Origin: JAFAXD01 sp963833605
Lineage (GTDB): Bacteria; Pseudomonadota; Alphaproteobacteria; Rhizobiales; Xanthobacteraceae
DNA length: 64,000 nt
Reading direction: 5' to 3'
Assembly: GCA_963833605.1 (NCBI GenBank)
Contig: CAWHYZ010000003.1
Coordinates: 1 to 64,000 of the forward strand
Shown: piece by piece, positions 16,654-24,290 of the stretch
Position numbering within the stretch: the stretch's first letter is position 1
How the letters are laid out: every line of letters starts with the position of its first letter
Position numbers and translations under genes: made by a program
Notes under the pieces: model-generated
What the model was told of the DNA's origin: nothing
Database searches by the model: none
What the model saw: the letters and a program-made list of their open reading frames with translations, nothing else

Positions 16654-18039
16654 TTAGCGCCGGCTGTCGGCGCCGGCGTCATATTGGATCGTGCCGTCCT
16701 GCGCCTCGACCTTGCTGCCGGGAATTGCGTGCACCAGCCCATCGATGATCACGCGGTCTTCCGGGCTGAGGCCTGATTGGATGACCCGCAAGCCGCCGCG
16801 CAGGTCGCCGATCTCAACGGCTATCGGCACGACCTTGCCGTCGCCGGACACCGTCATGACCATGTGCTTCGATTGATCGAGCACCACCGCGGCGTCCGGC
16901 ACGAGCAGGGTGGGTGCGGGCGGCGCGATCGCGACACGTATGCGCGCGAACGCGCCCGGTACCAGGAAAAGATCCGGGTTGGGGACGGTGGCGCGCGCAT
17001 GGATCGTGCCGCTCGAACGATTGAGGCTGTTGTCGACGAAGTCGAGCGTGCCGGTGCGCGTGAAGCGGTCCTCATCGCTGAGACTGATCGCAACCTTGTT
17101 GGCGAGCGGACCCGAGAGGCGCGCGCGCTCGCGCGCAAAGGTCAGGTAGTCGGATTCGCTCATATCGAAGTCGAGATAGATCGGATCGAGCGACACCAGC
17201 GTCGTCAGCAGGGTTGTCGGGCCGATGCCGGCGCGGCTGCCGGCAACGAGGCTGCCGATCGAGACGAGACGCGCGCCGATGCGGCCGGTGAACGGCGCGG
17301 TGATGCGGGTGTATTCGAGATCGAGCTGAGCGTCACGGATCTGCGCCTTGGCGTCGTCGATCGCGGCCTGGGCAGAGTTCTGCTCGGCCGTGCGCTGCTC
17401 GACGGTCTCGGGGGTTGCGAAACTGCTGCGCTGGAGCGACTGCGCGCGGCCAAGCTCGCTGGTCGCGAGCGCGAAGCGCGCAGACGCGGTCTGCAAGAGG
17501 GCGTTGGCCCGGGCGAGCTTGACCTCGTAGGGGCGCGGATCGATCACGAACAGGAGATCGCCTTGATGCACGATCTGCCCGTCCTGGAAATGGATCTCGG
17601 TCAGCGTGCCGCCGACCTGCGCCCGCAACTCGACCCGATTGATCGCGGAGAATTGCCCGAGCAACCCGATACGCGTATCCACATCGTGAAGGAGCGGCTT
17701 GCTGGCCGTGACCTGCGCGGGCGGCATCGGCGCAGCGGTACGGTCGCCCTGGCGGTAGGAGAAGCCGACCCAGGCGAGTGCCGCGAGCACCAGTCCGATA
17801 CCGGCCACAACCCACGGCCAGCCCTTTATGTGTGCAACGCCAGGATGCCGCGACTCACCGGCGTCGAACAGAGTGGCAATGTTCGTGTTGCGGCCTTGTT
17901 GCTCCTCGACAACCTGTTCGCGTTGTTGGTCGAAAAGACGACGTCCAGGGCGTTGATCCGCCTTCGTTTCCCCATCGTCCGCCGGTTCCTCGCGGGCAAA
18001 GCGACCGCCGCCGAGTTGATCGAGAAAATGGTCGCGCAT
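16654..18039 (-). CDS. RND efflux periplasmic adaptor (MFP), 461 aa
   Basis: Membrane fusion protein linking the pump to the outer-membrane channel. A cytoplasmic N-terminal stretch of about 70 residues precedes one membrane anchor (WPWVVAGIGLVLAALAWVGFSYR); then come the barrel-sandwich/lipoyl half motifs (VELRAQVGGTLTEIHFQDGQIVHQGDLLFVIDPRPYE), a helical hairpin (about 180-235), and YTRITAPFTGRIGARLVSIGSLV. The start at ATG 18039 (MRDHFLDQLGGG) is chosen because the promoter/operator at 18091-18119 lies upstream; AGGG is at -15. The long charged cytosolic tail before the anchor is unusual for the family. Confidence 0.88.
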   Translation of the reverse strand: MRDHFLDQLGGGRFAREEPADDGETKADQRPGRRLFDQQREQVVEEQQGRNTNIATLFDAGESRHPGVAHIKGWPWVVAGIGLVLAALAWVGFSYRQGDRTAAPMPPAQVTASKPLLHDVDTRIGLLGQFSAINRVELRAQVGGTLTEIHFQDGQIVHQGDLLFVIDPRPYEVKLARANALLQTASARFALATSELGRAQSLQRSSFATPETVEQRTAEQNSAQAAIDDAKAQIRDAQLDLEYTRITAPFTGRIGARLVSIGSLVAGSRAGIGPTTLLTTLVSLDPIYLDFDMSESDYLTFARERARLSGPLANKVAISLSDEDRFTRTGTLDFVDNSLNRSSGTIHARATVPNPDLFLVPGAFARIRVAIAPPAPTLLVPDAAVVLDQSKHMVMTVSGDGKVVPIAVEIGDLRGGLRVIQSGLSPEDRVIIDGLVHAIPGSKVEAQDGTIQYDAGADSRR

Positions 18040-18090
18040 CGGCGCCGCCGCCCTGGTGGTAAGATGATAAATGACATCCAATCTTCTTGA

Positions 18091-18119
18091 TAAATGACGA
18101 TCGACATTTAGGGCGTCAA
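18091..18119 (-). promoter_or_regulatory. RND operon promoter with overlapping palindromic operator
   Basis: On the minus strand TTGACG (18119-18114) and CATTTA (18096-18091) are 17 nt apart, a plausible -35/-10 pair. The spacer and -10 are occupied by a 20-bp near-perfect palindrome, 18091-18110 (TAAATG-A-CGATCG-A-CATTTA), with one mismatched pair. The half-site ATAAATGAC recurs at 18067-18075. This arrangement is typical of TetR-family repression of RND pumps, but no regulator gene is adjacent. Confidence 0.6.
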
Positions 18120-18317
18120 GAAGCACCGCCCATCACAGACGCGCGACAGCATAAGCCTTAGCGAAACAGGACGTTAGGCTTCCGGTCCCTAGGCCGCGCA
18201 ATTGCTGCGGGACGAGGTTCGACCTAACTCCTAACAACTTGATCTCTGCTGTGCTGCATGAACACGGCCTAGGCATCGCCAGAGCTCACTTGGCGTCGAG
18301 GGCACCGCTGCAAACAC

Positions 18318-20003
18318 TCACACGCTCTTCCGATGCACCAGCGCCGCCCCCTGGCCGAGCGGCTGCACCGAGCGCTCGTAGATCGCGAGCCAGCCTTCCT
18401 CCGAATGCTGGTCCTTGAGCTCGAGCCGCGCCCGCCGCGCCGCGAGCTCGGCCTCGGGTACATCGAGCGCGATGGTGCCGGCTTCCGCATCGATGGTGAT
18501 ACGGTCGCCGTCCACGACCAGCGCCAGCGCGCCGCCGGTCGCCGCCTCCGGATTGACCTCGCCGACCACCAGGCCCTTGTTGACGAGGCCCGAGAGCTGG
18601 CCGTCGGTGACGACCGCGACCTCGGGACCAAGCCCGGCGCCGTCGATCGCAAACACGATGCGTGACGCCATGCCCATGCCGGGGCCGCCACGCACGCCAA
18701 GCCCGCGCAGGATCACCGCATCGCCGGGCTTGATCTTGCCTTCGCGCAACGCGGCGATCGCATCGTCGGCGGAGCCGAAACATCTCGCGCGTCCGTCGAA
18801 CTGCAGCTTCTTGTCGCGCCGCAAGCCGACCTTGACGATGCCGCCGGCAGACGCAAGGTTGCCGCGCACCATCACGATCGCGGCCTCGGACGAGAGCGGC
18901 CGATCGAGCGGCCGGATCACCTCCGCATCGACAACGCGCACCTCGCGCAAATTTTCGCCGATGGTTTTGCCGGTCACGGTGAGGGCATCCTTCGCCAGCA
19001 GCGGCTCGAGCTGCTTCATCACCGCAGCCGCGCCACCGGCGGCCTCGAACGCCTCGATCGACGTTTCGCCGATCGGCCGCACCGCGCTGAGCACCGGGGT
19101 CACCCGCGTGCAGTCTTCGAACAGTTTGTAGAAATCGAGATCGCTGCCGGCTTCGACCGCGGTCGCCTGCAAATGCTTGATGCAGTTGATCGAGCCTGAC
19201 ACTGCCAGCACCGCCATGGCGGCGTTCGCAAATGCATCGCGCGTAAAAATCTGGCGCGGGCGCAGATCTTCCTCCACCATGGCGACGATGCGCGCTCCGG
19301 CCGCACGCGCGAACGCGAACATGCGGTCCGAATTCGCAAGCACCGGCGCGCTGCCGGGCAGTGCCATGCCGAGCGCCTCGCACACGATGTGCATGGAATT
19401 GGCCGTGCCCATGCCGGAACAGACGCCCGGGCCGCGGATGGCGTTCTCGCTCATGCCGAGGAGCTCGTCGAAGCCGATCTTGCCGGCGACGTAATGGCCG
19501 GCGCCGAGAAAGACTTCCTCGATATCGACGTGATGGTTGTTGAAGACGCCGCTCGGCTGATAACCGCACGGCACCATGATGGTCGGAATATCGAGGCGGG
19601 CCGCCGCCATCAGCTGCCCCGGCACCGTCTTGTCGCACGAGGTCAGGCAGATCATGCCGTCGAGCCGAGCGCCCTCGACCTGCACCTCGATATCGTTGGT
19701 GATCAGATCGCGCATCGGCAGGATGTAGTTGCCGCGATGACCCGCGCTGTGAATGAAATCGCTGGGCGCCGTGGTGCGTATCTCGAACGGCAGGCCGCCG
19801 GCGGCGCGGATCGCTTCCTTCACCACTTTGGCGACGCCGTCGAGATGGGAGAAGCAGATCGCAAGCTCGGACGAGGTGTTGATCACCGCGATCTTCGGCT
19901 TCTCCATGTCTGCGTCGGTCAGCCCGAGCGCGCGCCACTGGGCGCGGCGTACCGCCCAGAACGAGGTGCCGCGCTCGAAGTTGCTGCGGAGTTTTCGCGT
20001 CAT
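18318..20003 (-). CDS. IlvD/Edd-family dehydratase, 561 aa
   Basis: Iron-sulfur dehydratase of the dihydroxy-acid dehydratase/6-phosphogluconate dehydratase superfamily. The three expected cluster ligands are visible: C50 (SSELAIC), C123 (TSCDKT) and C195 (GVCSGMGTANSM). The C-terminal swivel domain contains PGMGMASRIVFAIDG and VTDGQLSGLVNKGLVVGEVNPEA. It begins MTRKLRSNFERGTSFWAVRRAQ. Sitting beside aconitase X subunits rather than ilv genes, it is more likely a catabolic sugar-acid or hydroxy-acid dehydratase than biosynthetic IlvD. The gene follows the aconitase X small subunit by 92 nt containing a hairpin repeat. Confidence 0.88.
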   Translation of the reverse strand: MTRKLRSNFERGTSFWAVRRAQWRALGLTDADMEKPKIAVINTSSELAICFSHLDGVAKVVKEAIRAAGGLPFEIRTTAPSDFIHSAGHRGNYILPMRDLITNDIEVQVEGARLDGMICLTSCDKTVPGQLMAAARLDIPTIMVPCGYQPSGVFNNHHVDIEEVFLGAGHYVAGKIGFDELLGMSENAIRGPGVCSGMGTANSMHIVCEALGMALPGSAPVLANSDRMFAFARAAGARIVAMVEEDLRPRQIFTRDAFANAAMAVLAVSGSINCIKHLQATAVEAGSDLDFYKLFEDCTRVTPVLSAVRPIGETSIEAFEAAGGAAAVMKQLEPLLAKDALTVTGKTIGENLREVRVVDAEVIRPLDRPLSSEAAIVMVRGNLASAGGIVKVGLRRDKKLQFDGRARCFGSADDAIAALREGKIKPGDAVILRGLGVRGGPGMGMASRIVFAIDGAGLGPEVAVVTDGQLSGLVNKGLVVGEVNPEAATGGALALVVDGDRITIDAEAGTIALDVPEAELAARRARLELKDQHSEEGWLAIYERSVQPLGQGAALVHRKSV

Positions 20004-20018
20004 GGTGTTTGTTCCGTC

Positions 20019-20095
20019 GGATGGGTTGAGCTCTTGCGAAACCCATCATTTACATCGATCACGGCCGTGATGGGTTTCGCTGCGCTCAACCCATC
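20019..20095. repeat. Long palindromic repeat
   Basis: GGATGGGTTGAGC at 20019 onward pairs with GCTCAACCCATCC ending 20095, and the inner GCGAAACCCATCA pairs with TGATGGGTTTCGC, giving a long hairpin. This GATGGGTTTCGC...CAACCCATCC element is a familiar intergenic repeat of Bradyrhizobium-like genomes. It lies between two genes of the dehydratase cluster and could attenuate or process the transcript. Confidence 0.7.
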
Positions 20096-20524
20096 CTACG
20101 ATGCATTGCGCTCTCTTTTCGTCACCTCGACGATGCCGTTGTCGGCATCGACCTTCACCCAGTCGCCGGTCTCGATCACCACCAGTGGATCCTGATCGAG
20201 CTCGGTGATCGCGGGCGCATGGGTGACCACCGCGCCAAGCGCGACCTTGGTGGTCATCTTGTTGAAGATCATCGCCTTGGGGGCGACACCGTTGAGCCGG
20301 GTCATGTGGAAATAGGCCGACCAGCCGGACGAGCCCTTGGCGCCGGGAAACACCAGCACCTTGTCCTTGAAGCTCACGCCGCGCAGTTCATGGCGGCGCT
20401 CGATCACGGTGCCTTCGCGCTCATTGATGCCGCCCCAACCCGAGATGGTGTCGCGCGTCACCAGCGCCTCGCCCTCGGCGCAGCCGCCCACGACCTTGCG
20501 CCCGTGCAGCGTGATGGTGGTCAT
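20096..20524 (-). CDS. Aconitase X swivel-domain (small) subunit, 142 aa
   Basis: DUF126-type small subunit. MTTITLHGRKVVGGCAEGEALVTRDTISGWGGIN is the characteristic opening (G-A-E-G-xALV-x2-xISFWGG type); later come GSSGWSAYFHMTRLNGVAPKAMIFNKMTTKVALGAVVTHAPAI and a C-terminal TGDWVKVDADNGIVEV. In aconitase X this part closes over the Fe-S active site of the large subunit. GGAGGC lies 6 nt before ATG 20524. It is separated from the large-subunit gene by 271 nt of palindromic repeat, while in many genomes the two are adjacent or fused. Confidence 0.88.
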   Translation of the reverse strand: MTTITLHGRKVVGGCAEGEALVTRDTISGWGGINEREGTVIERRHELRGVSFKDKVLVFPGAKGSSGWSAYFHMTRLNGVAPKAMIFNKMTTKVALGAVVTHAPAITELDQDPLVVIETGDWVKVDADNGIVEVTKRERNAS

Positions 20525-20550
20525 GAGAGAGCCTCCAGACAGTCCCCGGG

Positions 20551-20740
20551 TGTCGTCGCCCGCGAGGGGCCCCCATCGCGCGAATGCGCGATGGGGCGCC
20601 CGCAAAGCGGGCGACCCAGTAACCACTGACTGCTTTGTAACGCACGGCCACGAAGCAAATCTGCGGCGATTGCTGGGTGCCCCGCTTTCGCGGGGCATGA
20701 CACGGGAGAGGTGGTCGCGACGACCCTCGCAAAGGGAGCA
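20551..20740. repeat. Bradyrhizobium-type intergenic palindromic repeat
   Basis: 20551-20620 reads TGTCGTCGCCCGCGAGG then two hairpins (CATCGCGC/GCGCGATG and GCCCGC/GCGGGC) to GCGACCCAGTA. It is the same family as 23556-23622 and 23727-23795. A further CCCCGC-TTTC-GCGGGG stem lies near 20680-20700. It lies between the two aconitase X subunit genes. Confidence 0.7.
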
Positions 20741-20795
20741 CTATAGATCATTCCGAGGTCGCGAGCGCAGCAGCAGGCGAGAGGCAGTGCCCCCC

Positions 20796-22070
20796 TCACT
20801 GCAAGCCTCCGTTCCAGCGTCCGCTGATCGCCGCCTCGACGCAATCCTTGACGGTGCCGAACCACACCGGCAGGCCGAGAATCGCCGGCAGGTAATGCGC
20901 CTGCTTCGCCGAGTCGGTCGCGATCACGCGCGTGCCCTTGGGGGCATAGCGCGAGATCGCCGGACAGGTGTCGCTCATCACCACGCCGCCGGCGTCGGAA
21001 ATCATCTTCACGTATCCGTTGCGCTCGGCCACCTCGCGCAGCGCACGTGGCGTATGCACCCAGAGCTGCGTGTTCGGGCTGATCCTGCGGCCGTCAAGCA
21101 GCGATGCGATCAGCCACACCTGCTCGATCGCGTTGTGCGGACACCCGAGCATCACAAAATCAACGTTGCGATCGGTCGCGCAGTTGAGCGTGTCGTAGGC
21201 GAGCTTGCGCTCGGCGGCGCCGAAGCGAAGCGTGGCGTCGCGCTTGCGTCTGCCGAACGCCTCCTCGACCGAGTTCGCTTCCGGCGTCACGCCCGGGATG
21301 TGATACATTTCGACGCCGCCCGAGGAGGCGGCGGCGGCGCCGAAATGCTTGAGCTTGATCAGGCCCGGCTGCCGGATTTTTCCGGTCAGCACCGGGATGT
21401 CTTCCTGCACGATCTCGCCCATCCAGTAGCCGAGCAGACCCCAATCCATGATGTCGTCGACCTCGACGTCGACCTCGACCAGGTGGGTGCCGCGCCGGTT
21501 TTCGGTGATGTGATAGCCCCAGTACGGGATGCGGCCGGTGAGCGCGGCGGCGCCGGTGCTCTCCTTGCCCTCGGTATTGGTGCGCGCGCCCAGCACCGAG
21601 TTGCAGTAGACGACGGCGGACGATTCCATCCAGGCGCAGTGTTCGCCCTTCACCGGCACGTTGCCGACCTGGTAGGGCGTGCAGGTCGCGAACATGTTGA
21701 TGCCGCGCGCGCCAAAGTAGCCTTCCGCCTTCTTCTGCTGGTCGGCGAGCTCGTCCGGAATGCCTTGCGTGCGCCACTTTTCGTTGTCGATGCCGGTGAT
21801 GAGCTGGCAGGTGTTGACCGCCATCTTGGGGATCGGCACCACCTCGGCGCTGTCGAGGTTGAGCTCGGAATAGACCGCGTCGTATCCCTTCGCCACCAGC
21901 GCGCGCACCGACGGCGTCGATGCATTGAACGCGCCGGCCACATTGTTGGTCTCGACCAGCCGTTCGGCGCCGAGCGCTTCGCCGTAGCGCATCAGCAAGT
22001 CCATGGCCTTCTGCCTGGCCGGACCTTCGCGGCCGTCGAGCATCGCGCGCTCGACGTCGGTGAGCCTCAT
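20796..22070 (-). CDS. Aconitase X catalytic (large) subunit, 424 aa
   Basis: DUF521/AcnX catalytic chain, an Fe-S hydro-lyase. Starts MRLTDVERAMLDGREGPARQKAMDLLMRYGEALGAERLVE. The three cluster cysteines sit in MFATCTPYQ (C130), MLGCPHN and MSDTCPA. Characterised bacterial relatives are cis-3-hydroxy-L-proline dehydratases and archaeal ones dehydrate mevalonate 5-phosphate; which applies here cannot be read off. The start overlaps the stop of the upstream FAD enzyme by 4 nt (ATGA, 22067-22070), so they are coupled and probably serve one pathway. The small subunit follows downstream. Confidence 0.9.
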   Translation of the reverse strand: MRLTDVERAMLDGREGPARQKAMDLLMRYGEALGAERLVETNNVAGAFNASTPSVRALVAKGYDAVYSELNLDSAEVVPIPKMAVNTCQLITGIDNEKWRTQGIPDELADQQKKAEGYFGARGINMFATCTPYQVGNVPVKGEHCAWMESSAVVYCNSVLGARTNTEGKESTGAAALTGRIPYWGYHITENRRGTHLVEVDVEVDDIMDWGLLGYWMGEIVQEDIPVLTGKIRQPGLIKLKHFGAAAASSGGVEMYHIPGVTPEANSVEEAFGRRKRDATLRFGAAERKLAYDTLNCATDRNVDFVMLGCPHNAIEQVWLIASLLDGRRISPNTQLWVHTPRALREVAERNGYVKMISDAGGVVMSDTCPAISRYAPKGTRVIATDSAKQAHYLPAILGLPVWFGTVKDCVEAAISGRWNGGLQ

Positions 22071-23434
22071 GCGTGCGTCCTTTCTGCGGCGTGCCGCTTC
22101 TCTTCGGCCGAATGCTCCGACCTGGGCTGCGCGTCATTGCGCTCCAGGTTGTCGTGCAGGCGCTTGCGCAGCGCCGCCGTGTCGATCTGATGCACGCTGC
22201 CGCTGCCGGCGAGGTCGAGCGCGTGAGCGGCCGCCGCCCCCATGGCGATGCAGGGCCCCATCACCCGCACACTCGAGAGCGCGGCCAGATCGGCGTCGAT
22301 GCAGCGGCCGGCCGCGACCAGGTTGTCGGCATCGGCGGGCGTCAGGCTGCCGAGCGGGATATAGTGAGTGTGATCCTCCGGGAACGTCTTCCAAACATAA
22401 CCGGCGCTGTGGTCATGCAGCTCGATCGGCCAGGCGGTGCGGCCGATCGCGTCGGGAAACTTGGTGCCATTGCGGACCTCATCGACGGTGAGCTGGTGGC
22501 GGCCGGCGATCCAGCGCGTCTGCCGGATGCCTGGGTTGCCGTAGGCCCGCACCCGCGCTTGCCCAAAACACTTCGGAAATTCGTCCTTGAGAAACTGCAC
22601 CGCGCGGTCGGCCTGCGCCTTGCCTTCGAGCTGGCTCTTGGCCGCCGCCAGCGGCTCCAGCGGCGTCTCGGTGTGGGTCATGTTGAGCACCGCGATGGCG
22701 CGCCCCGGAATGACGAACGAGACCGCGTTGCGACGCACCAGCTGATAGGCGTCGCCCTTGTCCTTCATGCGCGCCGCCATTTCGTCGCGGGTCGGGTGGC
22801 TGGCCTCATCGATATTTTCCAGCACCACTATCTGGGTGCCGTAGACCTGCCGGCTCGCCGACTCGCGGCACGCAAATCCGGCCTGCCAGGTCAGCGCCGC
22901 GTCGCCGGTCGCGTCGACGAATCCAGTCGCGCTCAGCCGCAGGTCGCCATAGCGGGTCGCGAGTTCGAGCTCCTTGACGCGGCGGTCGTCGAGCCGCACG
23001 TCGCGCAGCACCGCCCCCAGAATCACGGTGATGCCGGCGGCGCGGATCTGCTCCTCGACCCAGCGCCCGAGCGCGATCTCGTCGTAATAGACGACCGTGG
23101 TCACCGGGCCGTGGCGGCGATAGAGCGCGCCGGGAATCTTTCCGAGGTCGCGCAAAATGTCTTCGGCAATCCCGTAGGTGAACTGATGACCGTGCGTGCC
23201 GTTGGCGAACAGGCCGCAGAACGTGCCGATGATGGAATTGACCGCCTGGCCGCCGAGGGTCGGCAGCCCATCCACGATCGCGACCTGGCGGCCGAGCCGG
23301 GCCGCCTCCAGCGCCGCCGACACGCCCGAGATGCCGGCACCGACCACGCAGATATCCGTTGCAACGTGCTGCGCGGCCTTGTTCTGACGCCGCACGATTT
23401 TGGTATCGGCCGCGGCTTCTCTCTCTTGCGCCAT
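22067..23434 (-). CDS. FAD-dependent oxidoreductase, 455 aa
   Basis: Flavoprotein with an N-terminal Rossmann fold (ICVVGAGISGVSAALEAARLG, then acidic VDG), followed by LGGQAVNSIIGTFCGLFANG, a motif of the FAD_oxidored (PF12831-type) family. GFVDATGDAALTWQAG and the C-terminal FAD loop VAAGRCIDADLAALSSVRVMGPCIAMG, AAAHAL close the fold. GGAGGACGAGC precedes ATG 23434; the upstream open frame has no RBS. First gene of the dehydratase operon, coupled by 4-nt overlap to aconitase X. Likely oxidises the substrate or product of the dehydratases; the substrate is unknown. Confidence 0.85.
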   Translation of the reverse strand: MAQEREAAADTKIVRRQNKAAQHVATDICVVGAGISGVSAALEAARLGRQVAIVDGLPTLGGQAVNSIIGTFCGLFANGTHGHQFTYGIAEDILRDLGKIPGALYRRHGPVTTVVYYDEIALGRWVEEQIRAAGITVILGAVLRDVRLDDRRVKELELATRYGDLRLSATGFVDATGDAALTWQAGFACRESASRQVYGTQIVVLENIDEASHPTRDEMAARMKDKGDAYQLVRRNAVSFVIPGRAIAVLNMTHTETPLEPLAAAKSQLEGKAQADRAVQFLKDEFPKCFGQARVRAYGNPGIRQTRWIAGRHQLTVDEVRNGTKFPDAIGRTAWPIELHDHSAGYVWKTFPEDHTHYIPLGSLTPADADNLVAAGRCIDADLAALSSVRVMGPCIAMGAAAAHALDLAGSGSVHQIDTAALRKRLHDNLERNDAQPRSEHSAEEKRHAAERTHA

Positions 23435-23555
23435 GCTCGTCCTCCGGCCGCTCGCTCGCGGGCGACAATGCGAAGCTGACTGCATAATAGCAAGGGTGGG
23501 TAGTTTGTTGCAGCGGACCATCGCCGTTTGTTATGCGCCCAACCCCACCCCACGG

Positions 23556-23795
23556 TGTCATCGCCCGCGAGGGCTCCCATCGCGCTGCGCGCGATGGGGA
23601 CCCGAAAGCGGGCGACCCAGTACTCCGCGGCGGATCGGTCGGTTTGTAATTACTGGATCACCCGCGTGGGGTAGCCAAGAGAACTCATCGATGCGGCAAT
23701 TGGTTCTCATCACGCTCACCCCACAGGTGTCATTGCCCGCGAGGATCTCCCATCGCGCTACGCGCGATGGGGACCCGAAAGCGGGCGACCCATTA
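23556..23795. repeat. Two copies of the GCCCGCGAGG palindromic repeat
   Basis: Copy 1 is 23556-23622 and copy 2 is 23727-23795. Each reads TGTCAT-GCCCGCGAGG, CTCCCATCGCGC, GCGCGATGGGGACCCGAAAG and CGGGCGACCCA, forming two adjacent stems (CATCGCGC/GCGCGATG and an outer CGCCCGC/GCGGGCG type). They are nearly identical to each other and related to the copy at 20551. Confidence 0.75.
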
Positions 23796-23989
23796 CTCAT
23801 CAGAGCTAAGAAATGGGGACGCGGCGCGAAAATGCGAACCTCGCGATTACTGGATGGCCCGCTTGCGCGGGCCGTGACATGCGGAGAGGTGGGTCGCCGA
23901 ATTGCAAAGATTGCGCCTATCGTTGTCACAGAAGCCCATTGACCGGGCCCAAAATTAATGTTATGTCACTTTGCTAACGCGTTCAATTG

Positions 23990-24012
23990 CGCCCCGGGAA
24001 ACCCCCGGGGCG
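23990..24012. terminator. GC-rich perfect hairpin
   Basis: CGCCCCGGG (23990-23998) and CCCGGGGCG (24004-24012) form a perfect 9-bp stem with a 5-nt loop. No run of T follows on either side, so it is only a candidate terminator or structural element. Confidence 0.3.
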
Positions 24013-24250
24013 TTGTGCTGTCAGGACCGAGGAAACAGGTTGACCCGTCACTTGCGGCAGGGAAATCCGGGACCCAAGCAAGGCCCGTGCCAGGGCAACT
24101 ATGGAGGGCAACTATGCACCAGAAGAGCCATTGCGGACGCCCGTCGACGCGCTCGAGCGGAGGATTTTGGGGGTCTTTCGTGCTGAAAACCGCCGTGAAC
24201 TTCGTTCATAAGCAAACTAATTCGTCCACAGAGCCGCAGATCCCTGTTGT

Positions 24251-24286
24251 GAGGGCAACTATGGAGCCGAGGGCAACTATGGAGCC
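24251..24286. repeat. Tandem 18-bp repeat
   Basis: GAGGGCAACTATGGAGCC occurs twice head-to-tail (24251-24268 and 24269-24286). The shorter core AGGGCAACTATG also occurs twice at 24092-24116. All four lie within 200 nt, just past the 3' end of the GMC gene. Confidence 0.7.
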
Positions 24287-24290
24287 GAGC

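Larger units (their letters stand above)
23435..24290. other. Repeat-rich intergenic region
   Basis: About 850 nt without a credible gene, between the oppositely facing dehydratase operon start and the GMC oxidoreductase 3' end. It contains two palindromic repeats (23556-23622, 23727-23795), a GGCCCGC/GCGGGCC stem near 23850-23875, a 9-bp GC hairpin (23990-24012) and short direct repeats. The dehydratase-operon promoter should lie in 23440-23550, but no clear -35/-10 was chosen. Confidence 0.6.

Noticed and set aside
18286..20049. 587-codon minus-strand frame
   Set aside because: Alternate frame of the IlvD/Edd gene; translation is almost only R, G, A, D.
20337..22190. 617-codon plus-strand frame
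   Set aside because: Antisense to both aconitase X subunit genes, which have full motifs.
23556..23795. Possible CRISPR-like repeats
   Set aside because: Only two copies, internally palindromic, about 170 nt apart, no spacer regularity and no cas genes; they are intergenic REP-type repeats.
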